From UBA7332 sp051648105 (GTDB taxonomy: Bacteria > Bacteroidota > Bacteroidia > Bacteroidales > UBA7332), in the NCBI GenBank assembly GCA_051648105.1, contig JBOFEN010000096.1:28827-92826 (forward strand): a stretch of DNA of 64,000 bases. Direction: 5' to 3'. Below are positions 35,836 to 44,178 of the stretch, in pieces. Every line of letters starts with the position of its first letter. Within the stretch, counting starts at the first letter, position 1. A program made the position numbers and the translations under genes. The notes under the pieces were generated by a model that ran no database searches, was not told where the DNA came from, and worked only from the letters and a program-made list of their open reading frames with translations.

Positions 35836-36705
35836 TTATAATTCTAGTGTTCTCTTTTGTTTATTACATCTATATATCGAAAGAAGTATTATTAGTATAG
35901 AGGATATTGAGATGATAAGGATAATTGGATTATCAGAAACTAATGTCTCTAATTGATTCTCCTCTACTACTTCTCTTTTAACTAAATAGTATGTTGTTAC
36001 ACCTATGGCATTGTGTAGGGAGTGTGCATAAATTGAGTACCAAAGGGATCCACTATATATTAATAGTATACCAAAGAGTGCTCCAAGCAGTGCTCTTGGA
36101 AAAAAACCGAAGAACTGAAAATGCATAGCACTAAATAGTATCGCAATTAATAATGCTGACGCTATTGGAGAAGTGGTTATTGAGGAAAGCTTATTCTGAA
36201 GTAGTCCCCTAAAGAATAATTCCTCACCCAAACCAGCCATAACAGAAATCAAGAGTATGTTAACAATATAGTTAATGATAGCATCCCCTCCTAGCAAAAG
36301 CTTAAGGCTCTCCTCTGCTTGAATTTCAGAGTTACGCATCCACTCTTGAATAGCACTCATTGACTTAGGCAGCTCAAGGGTACTATTCCATTCTGCTAAC
36401 TCGAAAATTATTGGCTGAACTAATATTATTAATATTGTTATTACAAATAGATAGCCTAACTTGGGTTTAGTTGATAATGATAGAGGCTTTATTACCTTCC
36501 CATCAATCATACGAGTTAGAGCAAAAGCGGGAATAATAAATAGCAATACGATTGATGTCAATTGTATTAATCTAAGACTCCATACTGAATTAGGTTCAAT
36601 AATAAGCGATACTACTATTGTAATAATTGAGCCAATAAGCATAAATAATAGTGTCCCTATTACTAATAGAAGAAGCTTATTCCAAGGAGAGGTATTTCGT
36701 TTCAT
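35836..36705 (-). CDS. CPBP family intramembrane metalloprotease
   Basis: A 289-residue integral inner-membrane protein of the CAAX protease/bacteriocin-processing (Abi) family, with about eight hydrophobic helices. The catalytic motif GLGEELFFRGLLQ (EExxxR) lies near residue 160, FSAMHFQFFGFFPRALLG near 190 provides the second histidine region, and YAHSLHNAIG near 225 the third. Such proteases cut within or near the membrane; in bacteria substrates are mostly unknown. The stop is four bases before the amidase start, and it begins two bases after the nitroreductase stop, so all three are cotranscribed. Confidence 0.9.
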   Translation of the reverse strand: MKRNTSPWNKLLLLVIGTLLFMLIGSIITIVVSLIIEPNSVWSLRLIQLTSIVLLFIIPAFALTRMIDGKVIKPLSLSTKPKLGYLFVITILIILVQPIIFELAEWNSTLELPKSMSAIQEWMRNSEIQAEESLKLLLGGDAIINYIVNILLISVMAGLGEELFFRGLLQNKLSSITTSPIASALLIAILFSAMHFQFFGFFPRALLGALFGILLIYSGSLWYSIYAHSLHNAIGVTTYYLVKREVVEENQLETLVSDNPIILIISISSILIILLSIYRCNKQKRTLEL

Positions 36706-36707
36706 AA

Positions 36708-37274
36708 CTATAATAAGATATCTTCTAATCTACGCTTAGGAACATGATGTGTACCATCCTCTGATCTCCAATACTTGATATCGTCTTCTACAACCTCATC
36801 TACTACTACATTCTCAATAGGTTTACCTAAAGCTATAACATAACATATAGAATAGCGACTATCAATATTTAGTATCTCTTGTATCTTCTCTCGATTACAT
36901 GAACCTATTATACAACCACCAAGTCCCATTTCAACTGCACCTAGAAGTATTGACTGCATAGCCAATCCTTCATCACAAAATATGTTATCTGTAAGTGTCG
37001 TATCATAAGCTACTACTATATATCCAGATGGTCGTTCTCCATCCTCAGGTCCAGCCCACTCTTTTAAGTAACCAGCCCAACCTAAATATGGGAATATTGA
37101 GTTACATTCATCTGACTTATATACCATTTTAAACTTTAATGGTTGTAGGTTTCTTGCAGATGGAGATAATCGGGCTAACTCAACCAATTGCAACATCTCA
37201 TTTTTATATATCTCATAACTCTGATCAAAACGTCTATAGCTACGGTTTTTTCGAATTAGTTCTAGTATTGTCAT
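36708..37274 (-). CDS. Nitroreductase family protein
   Basis: A 188-residue FMN-dependent oxidoreductase. The opening MTILELIRKNRSYRRFDQ with RSYRRF is the FMN-phosphate-binding start of the family, LARLSPSARNLQPLKF near 30-45 is the second flavin contact, and GLGGCIIGSCNREKI near 117 the third. Proteins of this type reduce nitro groups, flavins or quinones with NAD(P)H. The physiological substrate is unknown. It is first in an operon with the CPBP protease, amidase and perhaps the SusR-like gene, driven by a perfect promoter at 37308-37338. Confidence 0.92.
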   Translation of the reverse strand: MTILELIRKNRSYRRFDQSYEIYKNEMLQLVELARLSPSARNLQPLKFKMVYKSDECNSIFPYLGWAGYLKEWAGPEDGERPSGYIVVAYDTTLTDNIFCDEGLAMQSILLGAVEMGLGGCIIGSCNREKIQEILNIDSRYSICYVIALGKPIENVVVDEVVEDDIKYWRSEDGTHHVPKRRLEDILL

Positions 37275-37307
37275 TGATTGTTATCTTTTAGTCTCTTTAA
37301 TATTGAT

Positions 37308-37338
37308 CAAATATATAGATTATAATCTAAACGACAAA
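37308..37338 (-). promoter_or_regulatory. Promoter of the nitroreductase operon
   Basis: The minus strand reads TTTG (37338-37335), 19 bases, then TATATTTG (37315-37308). Both boxes are exact. The -33 box lies in the left arm of the tsf terminator hairpin. Confidence 0.88.
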
Positions 37339-37369
37339 GGGTGTTCCTATTAATAGGAACACCCTTTGT
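37334..37369 (-). terminator. Terminator of the rplM-rpsI-rpsB-tsf operon
   Basis: A perfect palindrome of about 17 bp per arm (37334-37350 with 37353-37369), 36 bases after the tsf stop. The T tract is weak on the minus strand. It overlaps the -33 box of the next promoter. Confidence 0.75.
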
Positions 37370-37404
37370 TATCTTTATATTACCGTAGTAATGTATATGT
37401 AGAA

Positions 37405-38229
37405 TTAGTCTACATTCAAAGTCACACGACGGAACGCAGTAGCTACAAGCTCGTTGTTTGAAGCTTTAAGGTAAGCTGCTACACTCATCTTGCTATCTTT
37501 GATGAAAGCTTGTTCAACTAGAGTTGACTCAGCATAGAACTTGTTCATACGACCTTGAGCGATCTTATCCAACATGTTCTCTGGTTTACCTTCTTCACGT
37601 GCTTTATCGCGAGCAATGTTAAACTCTTTCTCAGCTAGTTCAGCAGGAACCTCGTCTTTGTTAAGAGCAACTGGGTTCATAGCTGCAGCTTGCATAGCTA
37701 CATCTTTACCTACTTGCGCATCAACATCAGCCAAGTTGAAACCTACCAATGTAGCCAATTTGTTACCTGGGTGAATGTAAGGAGCAACAGAAGCTGCAGT
37801 TACAGTCTCATAATAACCGATCTCCATTTTCTCACCAGTAGTACCACTACGCTCAGTGATATACTCAGCGATAGTACGTCCATCAACAACGATAGCGTTA
37901 AGCTCTTCGATTGTAGCTGGTTTGTTCTCTAAAGCAACAGAAAGAATCTGCTTAGTCAAGCTAACAAAATTCTCATTAACTGCAACAAAGTCAGTTTCGC
38001 ACTTCAATGCAACGATAGCACCAAAGCCTCCGTTAACACCAGCAAGCACACAACCTTCAGACGCTTCGTTTCCTGCGCGTTTTGCGGCAAGAGCTTGACC
38101 ACGTTTACGAAGAAGTTCAATCGCTTTGTCGAAATCGCCTTCAGCTTCATTCAAAGCGTTTTTGCAATCCATCATACCAGCACCCGTTTGTGTACGAAGC
38201 TTGGTAATATCAGCCATAGTAACTGCCAT
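37405..38229 (-). CDS. tsf: Elongation factor Ts
   Basis: EF-Ts recycles EF-Tu by exchanging GDP for GTP during translation. From the ATG at 38229 the protein has 274 residues and begins MAVTMADITKLRTQTGAGMM, as expected for Bacteroidetes EF-Ts; a longer frame starting with TTG at 38295 adds an unrelated extension. The N-terminal UBA-like domain, the TDFVAVNENF motif (contact with EF-Tu, near 82) and the coiled-coil and dimerisation parts are all present. It follows rpsB, with a hairpin in the spacer. Confidence 0.97.
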   Translation of the reverse strand: MAVTMADITKLRTQTGAGMMDCKNALNEAEGDFDKAIELLRKRGQALAAKRAGNEASEGCVLAGVNGGFGAIVALKCETDFVAVNENFVSLTKQILSVALENKPATIEELNAIVVDGRTIAEYITERSGTTGEKMEIGYYETVTAASVAPYIHPGNKLATLVGFNLADVDAQVGKDVAMQAAAMNPVALNKDEVPAELAEKEFNIARDKAREEGKPENMLDKIAQGRMNKFYAESTLVEQAFIKDSKMSVAAYLKASNNELVATAFRRVTLNVD

Positions 38230-38261
38230 AATTCTTTGTGTTTTTATACGTTTACAATAAA

Positions 38262-38297
38262 GTTTGAAGTTTAGAGATCTCCCTCTAAACTTCAAAC
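38262..38297 (-). terminator. Hairpin between rpsB and tsf (attenuator or partial terminator)
   Basis: Arms 38262-38276 and 38283-38297 pair perfectly over 15 bp around a 6-base loop, followed on the minus strand by TTTATTG. It probably lowers tsf expression relative to rpsB. Confidence 0.65.
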
Positions 38298-38315
38298 GAT
38301 AATATATGATTGTTA

Positions 38316-39101
38316 TTAGTCTTGTTGAGCAGCTTCAGTCTCTTCAGCTTTCTTAACTGGACGAGATGCTTTACGCTCTTTTTTTGGCTCATCTGAAGAG
38401 TCTACTTTCTCAGCTTGACGCTCAGTTAGACCTTCTGCGATAGCGTTGCTCATAGCTGTCAAGATAGCGTCAAGAGATTTTGATGCATCATCGTTAGCTG
38501 GAATAACGTAATCGATACCTTTAGGGTTAGCATTTGTATCTACGATAGCAAATACTGGGATACCCAAACGGTTAGCCTCTGCAATAGCAATGTGCTCTTT
38601 GCATACATCAATAACGAAAAGTGCTGCTGGGTGACGAGTCAAATCAGAGATAGAACCAAGGTTTCTCTCCAATTTAGCACGCTGACGAGTGATTTGAAGA
38701 CGCTCTCTTTTAGAAAGGTTAGCGAACGTTCCATCTTTCTCCATTTTGTCGATAGTCGACATTTTCTTTACTGATTTGCGGATAGTAGTGAAGTTAGTCA
38801 ACATACCACCTGCCCAACGCTCAGTAACGTATGGCATATTTACAGCGCCTGCTTTCTCAGCGATAACGTCTTTAGCCTGTTTTTTTGTACCTACGAAAAG
38901 TACACGACGACCAGACTTAGCGATTTGCTTCAAAGCTTCAGCAGCATCTTCAACTTTAGCAACTGTTTTGTGTAGGTCAATGATATGAATACCATTGCGC
39001 TCCATGAAGATATAAGGAGCCATTGCAGGGTTCCACTTTCTCTTTAAGTGTCCGAAGTGACACCCTGCTTCTAGTAATTGTTCAAAAGAAACTCTTGACA
39101 T
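38316..39101 (-). CDS. rpsB: 30S ribosomal protein S2
   Basis: S2 is a late-assembling 30S subunit protein near the mRNA exit. The core is complete: LLEAGCHFGHLKRKWNPAMAPYIF at the start, the RWAGGMLTNF motif near 95, and PALFVIDVCKEHIAIAEANRLGIPVFAIVDTN near 155-185 (cited in part). The 261-residue protein ends in a charged alanine/lysine/glutamate tail of about 30 residues that is typical of the phylum and variable. It lies between rpsI, after a 187-base structured spacer, and tsf. Confidence 0.98.
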   Translation of the reverse strand: MSRVSFEQLLEAGCHFGHLKRKWNPAMAPYIFMERNGIHIIDLHKTVAKVEDAAEALKQIAKSGRRVLFVGTKKQAKDVIAEKAGAVNMPYVTERWAGGMLTNFTTIRKSVKKMSTIDKMEKDGTFANLSKRERLQITRQRAKLERNLGSISDLTRHPAALFVIDVCKEHIAIAEANRLGIPVFAIVDTNANPKGIDYVIPANDDASKSLDAILTAMSNAIAEGLTERQAEKVDSSDEPKKERKASRPVKKAEETEAAQQD

Positions 39102-39288
39102 TTTGATTTTGTTTAATTCGTTTACATTCGACTAATTCAATCGTTAAGTAGTTTGCCACTTAAGCAATAAGGGGCAAAGTCTTATCGATTTGGATACTAA
39201 ACGTGCGTGTATCAAGTAGATTAACCATTTCAGTACCCGTTAAGCAACGAGTTTTAGGCCGAGAGCCATATACTCGCAGAAAACAAGA
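39102..39288 (-). promoter_or_regulatory. Structured spacer between rpsI and rpsB (leader candidate)
   Basis: The 187-base spacer contains two clear folds: an 11-bp hairpin with one mismatch (39152-39162 with 39168-39178, loop AGCAA), and a two-part element with outer arms CGAGT/ACTCG (39248-39252, 39272-39276) enclosing GGC-CGAGA-GCC. No -7 box was found in it. It could be a translation-control leader for rpsB or a processing signal. Confidence 0.45.
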
Positions 39289-39675
39289 TTAACGTTTGCT
39301 GAACTGGAATCTTTTTCTTGCTTTTGGTTGTCCTGGTTTTTTACGCTCAACAACACGAGGGTCGCGAGTCATGAAACCTTCTTTTCTCAATACTGACTTA
39401 TCATCAGCAGAGATTTTAACCAACGCACGTGCGATAGCCAAACGCAAAGCTTCTGCTTGTCCTTTGTAACCACCACCATTCAAGTTCACTTTGATGTCGT
39501 ATTTTTCAGTCGCGCCAAGAACTGACAACGGCTGCTTAACAACGAACTGAAGGATACCTGAAGGGAAATAGTTTGTCAAGTCACGCTTGTTGATAGTGAT
39601 CTGACCTGTTCCTTCGCTTACGTAAACGCGAGCAACTGCTGCTTTACGTCTTCCGATTGCATTAACTACTGTCAT
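39289..39675 (-). CDS. rpsI: 30S ribosomal protein S9
   Basis: S9 sits in the 30S head and its C-terminal tail reaches the P-site tRNA. The 128-residue protein has the family opening VNAIGRRKAAVARVYV, the GGGYKGQAEALRLAIARAL stretch near 67, and the basic tail ending RKRFQFSKR. It starts five bases after the rplM stop, so the two are translated from one message, the usual L13-S9 pairing. Confidence 0.98.
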   Translation of the reverse strand: MTVVNAIGRRKAAVARVYVSEGTGQITINKRDLTNYFPSGILQFVVKQPLSVLGATEKYDIKVNLNGGGYKGQAEALRLAIARALVKISADDKSVLRKEGFMTRDPRVVERKKPGQPKARKRFQFSKR

Positions 39676-39680
39676 GTCAA

Positions 39681-40136
39681 TTATTTAAGAGAGTTGATAT
39701 CAATGTTTTTTGGTTGTTGAGCTTGGTGAGGGTGCTCTGCTCCTTCGTAAACATACATGTTTCCGATAAGTTTGTCACCAAGGCGGTTTTTAGGAAGCAT
39801 CCCTTTAACCACTTTACGGAACAAACGATCTGCTCCTTTTTTCAACAACGTTGCTGGTGTATTCTCTCTCTGTCCGCCTGGGTAGCCAGTGTAGTGTAGG
39901 TATACACGGTCATTCCACTTGTTACCAGTCATGCGAACTTTGTCAGCGTTGATGATGATTACATTATCACCACAGTCAACGTGAGGTGTGTAATTAGGCT
40001 TATACTTACCACGCAAAAGTTTCGCAACTTTTGAGCCGAGTCTACCTAAAACTTGGTCTGTTGCATCTACAACAACCCATTCTTTCTGTACAGTTGCTTT
40101 GTTCGCAGAAATGGTCTTATAACTTAAAGTATCCAC
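39681..40136 (-). CDS. rplM: 50S ribosomal protein L13
   Basis: L13 is an early-assembly 50S protein. The 151-residue protein carries WVVVDATDQVLGRLGSKVAKLLRGK near residues 21-45 (cited in part), DCGDNVIIINADKVRMTG, and the GMLPKNRLG motif near 117. The start codon is GTG at 40136; there is no nearby in-frame ATG, and the product MDTLSYKTISANK matches the phylum's L13 start, so GTG is real. A good promoter at 40260-40289 gives a leader of about 117 bases with a bulged hairpin. It heads the rplM-rpsI-rpsB-tsf operon. Confidence 0.97.
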   Translation of the reverse strand: MDTLSYKTISANKATVQKEWVVVDATDQVLGRLGSKVAKLLRGKYKPNYTPHVDCGDNVIIINADKVRMTGNKWNDRVYLHYTGYPGGQRENTPATLLKKGADRLFRKVVKGMLPKNRLGDKLIGNMYVYEGAEHPHQAQQPKNIDINSLK

Positions 40137-40253
40137 TGCTTAATAGGTTTTAAAATGTTAATAATAATTTGCTTGATTATCAGGCCTTCTGTATTCTCGG
40201 ACACTGAGAACTACAGATCTACCCGACTTTTATCACGCTTGGAAATAATAATC
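40137..40253 (-). promoter_or_regulatory. 5' leader of rplM with a bulged stem-loop
   Basis: Between the predicted transcript start and the GTG codon there is a stem CTGTA-(G)-TTCTC with GAGAATACAG (40206-40216 with 40189-40198) around a 7-base loop. Autoregulatory L13 leaders are known in Bacillus; whether this is one cannot be told from a single sequence. Confidence 0.5.
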
Positions 40254-40259
40254 GGCTTG

Positions 40260-40289
40260 CAAAAGTACTCATTTTCGTTGAAATACAAA
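40260..40289 (-). promoter_or_regulatory. Promoter of the rplM operon
   Basis: The minus strand reads TTTG (40289-40286), 18 bases, then TACTTTTG (40267-40260). Both boxes match; the spacer is one base short of the usual range. Confidence 0.75.
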
Positions 40290-40421
40290 ACAATGTTTCC
40301 AATTATCTGACACTCTCAATGCATTTTATACTATATTTCCACTTTAGGACAGAAGTAAATAGTTATTCATACTACATAAAAAATTGGAGTACCTCTATTC
40401 CTTCTAATGAAGATAAAACAA

Positions 40422-40458
40422 TAATGTGCAGGTTATTATAAAAACAACCTGCACATTA
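40422..40458 (-). terminator. Terminator of the sufBCD operon
   Basis: A perfect 13-bp stem (40422-40434 with 40446-40458) 12 bases past the sufD stop, followed on the minus strand by a T-rich stretch. Confidence 0.88.
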
Positions 40459-40469
40459 CATGAGTAATC

Positions 40470-41819
40470 TTATTTACAAACTGCACACGAAGAGCATTTT
40501 GCTAATTCCCCTCTAAAGCGCTTCTCTACTAAATGCTTTAATCTATCTTTAAGTGATTCTAATCGTATTTGCTCAATTACATCATTTGTGAATGCAAACA
40601 TTAAAAGCATTCGAGCTTCACTCTGAGAAATACCTCTAGACCTCAAGTAAAACAATGCAGTCTCATCAAGTTGACCAACAGTTGCACCATGAGAACACTT
40701 TACGTCATCAGCATAAATCTCAAGTTGAGGCTTGGTATACATCTTAGCTTGACTAGTGGCACAAATATTCTTATTGCTTTGGAAAGCAGCAGTCTTTTGA
40801 GCACCCTCTCTAACCAGTATCCTTCCAGCAAAAACTCCAGTAGCCTCATCATTTAACACATATTTAAACAACTCACTACTTTGACAGTTCGCGGATGCAT
40901 GATCAATGAATGAGTGATTATCTACATGTTGAGCCTTATCTGCGATAACCATTCCAGAAAGATGAGTCTCAGCGTATTCACCACTAAGTTTAATGTTAAC
41001 ATTATTGCGTGTTAGCCCATTATTTAGGGTAACCCCATTCATCATAACATTAGATCCTGCTCCCTGATTAACATAAGTAGATGCAACCCTTGTGGTATTA
41101 ACCGAATTCTCCTCAAGCTCATAATAATCAAAGACAGCATTGTCTGCAACAAATATCTCTGCAACCTGAGTAAATAAAAAGTTAACATCATCCATAGAGT
41201 GGTCACAAACAAGAAGTTTTGCTTGCGCAGCCTCTTCTATAATGATGAGAATACGACGGTTTGCCATGGTATCCACATCACCTCTCAAGATATTTACAAG
41301 CTGTATTGGCTTCTCTACAACCACCCCCTTAGGGACATATAGCACAAAACCATCTTGAGCGAAAGTTGTATTGAAAGCAACAGTGGCGTCACTCTCATTC
41401 TTTGCCAATCTATTGTAATAAGCAGCTATTAGTTCCGGTCTATCCTTTGCTAATTGATTCAAACTCCCAACGATCACACCATCAGGCAGCCCGTCTCTCT
41501 TCGAACTCTTTTCGCAAAAACTATCATTGATCACAAAATAGAGTGCTGTACTCAAGTTTGGGACATCACAATGGAATACCTCATAAGGATTAACAGGTAT
41601 TGATAGTCTGTTGAGATTCATCCCAAAATCAGGAGCAAAGGCCTCTCTTAGGGATGTGTATTTATAATCCTCAAGCTCTTTACAAGGAAATCCCATCCCC
41701 TTGAAGCTCGAGAAAGCCTCACTTCGCTGCTCATTGAGAATTGAAGCACATGGCGCTTCAATAATCGACTTACATTGCTCATAGAGGTCTATATATTGTT
41801 GTTCTGAGGCTGTTATCAT
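40470..41819 (-). CDS. sufD: Fe-S cluster assembly protein SufD
   Basis: SufD is a scaffold partner of the SufBC2D complex for iron-sulfur cluster building. The 449-residue protein has the SufB/SufD beta-helix core: VVVEKPIQLVNI near 165, GSNVMMNGVTLNNG near 260, and KCSHGATVGQLDETALFYLRSRGIS near 388-412 (cited in part), with the conserved histidine of the SufD C-terminus. The protein ends with a CSSCAVCK cysteine tail, which is unusual enough to note. It is the last gene of sufB-sufC-sufD, 22 bases after sufC. Confidence 0.95.
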   Translation of the reverse strand: MITASEQQYIDLYEQCKSIIEAPCASILNEQRSEAFSSFKGMGFPCKELEDYKYTSLREAFAPDFGMNLNRLSIPVNPYEVFHCDVPNLSTALYFVINDSFCEKSSKRDGLPDGVIVGSLNQLAKDRPELIAAYYNRLAKNESDATVAFNTTFAQDGFVLYVPKGVVVEKPIQLVNILRGDVDTMANRRILIIIEEAAQAKLLVCDHSMDDVNFLFTQVAEIFVADNAVFDYYELEENSVNTTRVASTYVNQGAGSNVMMNGVTLNNGLTRNNVNIKLSGEYAETHLSGMVIADKAQHVDNHSFIDHASANCQSSELFKYVLNDEATGVFAGRILVREGAQKTAAFQSNKNICATSQAKMYTKPQLEIYADDVKCSHGATVGQLDETALFYLRSRGISQSEARMLLMFAFTNDVIEQIRLESLKDRLKHLVEKRFRGELAKCSSCAVCK

Positions 41820-41841
41820 ATATTATACTATTATATATAGT

Positions 41842-42594
41842 TTATTCTCCTAGCTCTTTCTTAATCCAATCATAACCCTTTTCTTCAAGCTCAAGGGCCA
41901 ATTCAGGACCAGCAGACTTAACAATACGCCCTTTGTAAAGCACATGTACGAAATCTGGCTGAATATAATCCAATAATCTCTGATAGTGAGTAATTACAAT
42001 TGTAGCATTATCACTAGATTTAAGCTTATTAACTCCATTAGCAACAATACGAAGAGCATCGATATCTAGACCTGAATCTGTTTCATCAAGAATAGCTAAT
42101 TTAGGCTCAAGCATAGCCATCTGAAAAATCTCATTTCTCTTCTTCTCACCACCAGAAAACCCTTCATTCACCGAGCGATTAGCCAATTTATTATCCAACT
42201 CTACAACCTCACGCTTCTCGCGCATTAGTTTTAAAAATTCAGTTGCAGAGAGAGCCTCTTCACCACGATACTTACGATGTTCATTGATCGCTGCTCTCAT
42301 AAAGTTAACCATGCTTACACCTGGTATCTCTACTGGATATTGGAAACTCAAGAATAATCCCTCTCTTGATCTATCCTCTGGAGACAGCTCCAAAAGATCT
42401 TTATCATTGAACGAAACTTCCCCTTCAGTAACCGTGAATGCTGGATTCCCGCAAAGAACAGAAGATAGAGTACTCTTCCCAGCACCGTTAGGTCCCATGA
42501 TTGCATGCACCTCCCCAGGACGAACTACTAGATCAAGTCCTTTCAATATCTCTTTGCCATTAATGTTGGCGTGTAAGTTTTTTATCTCTAACAT
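41842..42594 (-). CDS. sufC: Fe-S cluster assembly ATPase SufC
   Basis: SufC is the ABC-type ATPase of the SufBC2D scaffold and drives its conformational change. The 250-residue protein has Walker A GPNGAGKST at residues 34-42, the Q-loop at LSFQYPVEIPG near 80, the signature NEGFSGGEKKRNEI near 148, Walker B LAILDETDSGLD near 170, and the H-loop VITHYQRLL near 203. ETDSGLD, in place of EPTSALD-type sequences, is typical for SufC. It sits between sufB and sufD. Confidence 0.97.
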   Translation of the reverse strand: MLEIKNLHANINGKEILKGLDLVVRPGEVHAIMGPNGAGKSTLSSVLCGNPAFTVTEGEVSFNDKDLLELSPEDRSREGLFLSFQYPVEIPGVSMVNFMRAAINEHRKYRGEEALSATEFLKLMREKREVVELDNKLANRSVNEGFSGGEKKRNEIFQMAMLEPKLAILDETDSGLDIDALRIVANGVNKLKSSDNATIVITHYQRLLDYIQPDFVHVLYKGRIVKSAGPELALELEEKGYDWIKKELGE

Positions 42595-42623
42595 AATTGT
42601 ATTATCCTTTGATATAATATAAT

Positions 42624-44072
42624 TTATCCAACAGAACCCTCTAAGCTTATTTGAAGCAACTTCTGGGCTTCAACAGCGAACTCCATTGGAAGTTTATTTA
42701 CCACCTCTTTTACATAACCATTTACAATCAATCCTACTGCATCCTCAGTAGATATACCCCTTTGATTACAATAGAATATTTGATCTTCACTAATCTTTGA
42801 GGTTGTTGCTTCATGCTCTACAATAGCCGACTCATTCTGAATCTCAATATAAGGGAAAGTGTGAGCTCCACATTTATCGCCTAACAACAACGAGTCACAT
42901 TGAGAGTGGTTACGAGCACCTTCAGCACGTTTAGCAACCTTTACAAGGCCTCTATAACTATTTTGACTCTTACCAGCAGAGATACCTTTTGAAACTATAG
43001 TACTTTTAGTATTTCTACCAAGGTGAATCATCTTGGTACCAGTATCTGCTTGCTGATGGTTATTTGTCACTGCAACAGAATAAAACTCACCAACAGAGTT
43101 ATCTCCAGCTAGAATACAACTAGGATACTTCCATGTAACAGCCGAACCAGTTTCCACTTGAGTCCAAGAAATCTTTGAAAAGTCACCTTTACAAACAGCT
43201 CTCTTTGTTACAAAGTTGTATATCCCACCAACACCATTCTTATCTCCTGGATACCAGTTCTGAACAGTAGAGTATTTAACCTCTGCTCTGTCCATAACAA
43301 TGATCTCTACAATAGCAGCGTGAAGTTGATTCTCATCCCTCATTGGAGCTGTACAACCTTCAAGATAGCTAACATAACTATCATCATCAGCTACAATTAA
43401 AGTACGTTCAAACTGTCCTGTATTTGCGGCATTGATACGGAAATATGTTGATAGTTCCATTGGGCATCTAACCCCTTTGGGGATATACACAAAAGAACCA
43501 TCAGAAAAAACGGCACAGTTAAGAGCAGCAAAAAAGTTATCACGATATGGCACAACACTACCAAGGTACTTCTGAACCAAATCTGGATAATTATGTACAG
43601 CCTCACTAAACGAGCAGAATATTACACCTAACTCGGCTAACTTCTCTTTAAACGTCGTCTTCACTGAAACACTATCCATAACTGCATCCACAGCTATTCC
43701 TGCTAATGCCATTTGCTCCTCCAAAGGAATACCTAACTTATTAAATGTATTGATCAATTCTGGATCAACTTCATCCATACTCTTAGGACCCTCTTTTTGC
43801 TTTGGTGCAGCATAATAACTTATACTTTGATAATCAATCTCTGGTATAGTTAAATGTGCCCATTTAGGCATTTCTAATGTTTTCCAATACTCAAACGCCT
43901 TTAATCGAAAATCAAGTAACCATTGGGGCTCCTCCTTTTTTGACGAAATGAGTCGAATAACCTCCTCATTAAGCCCAACAGGAATAACCTCAGTCTCTAT
44001 GTCAGTCACAAATCCGTATTTGTAATCTCCACTAGTTACTTCATCTAGAATATTATTGTTGTTATCTTGCAT
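42624..44072 (-). CDS. sufB: Fe-S cluster assembly protein SufB
   Basis: SufB is the core scaffold on which Suf clusters form. The 482-residue length is usual. The hallmark stretches are present: FSDGSFVYIPKGVRCPMELSTYFRIN near 190-215 (cited in part), YLEGCTAPMRDENQLHAAIVEI near 237, and the C-terminal SQCDSLLLGDKCGAHTFPYIE with the conserved cysteines near 393-410. It is first in the operon with an exact -7 box at 44115-44122; sufC begins 29 bases after its stop. No sufE, sufS or sufT gene is in the window. Confidence 0.97.
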   Translation of the reverse strand: MQDNNNNILDEVTSGDYKYGFVTDIETEVIPVGLNEEVIRLISSKKEEPQWLLDFRLKAFEYWKTLEMPKWAHLTIPEIDYQSISYYAAPKQKEGPKSMDEVDPELINTFNKLGIPLEEQMALAGIAVDAVMDSVSVKTTFKEKLAELGVIFCSFSEAVHNYPDLVQKYLGSVVPYRDNFFAALNCAVFSDGSFVYIPKGVRCPMELSTYFRINAANTGQFERTLIVADDDSYVSYLEGCTAPMRDENQLHAAIVEIIVMDRAEVKYSTVQNWYPGDKNGVGGIYNFVTKRAVCKGDFSKISWTQVETGSAVTWKYPSCILAGDNSVGEFYSVAVTNNHQQADTGTKMIHLGRNTKSTIVSKGISAGKSQNSYRGLVKVAKRAEGARNHSQCDSLLLGDKCGAHTFPYIEIQNESAIVEHEATTSKISEDQIFYCNQRGISTEDAVGLIVNGYVKEVVNKLPMEFAVEAQKLLQISLEGSVG

Positions 44073-44114
44073 CTTATATAAGTAATAAAGTTAAGCAATT
44101 GCGCCAAACCTCTG

Positions 44115-44122
44115 CAAATTTA
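44115..44122 (-). promoter_or_regulatory. -7 element for sufBCD
   Basis: TAAATTTG on the minus strand, an exact TAnnTTTG box, 43 bases before the sufB start. No TTTG is found at the right distance upstream. Confidence 0.5.
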
Positions 44123-44178
44123 GTCATTTTCTAAATAAGGAGAGATAAGTTATGCTCTATTCTACACGTTTTGTTTTA

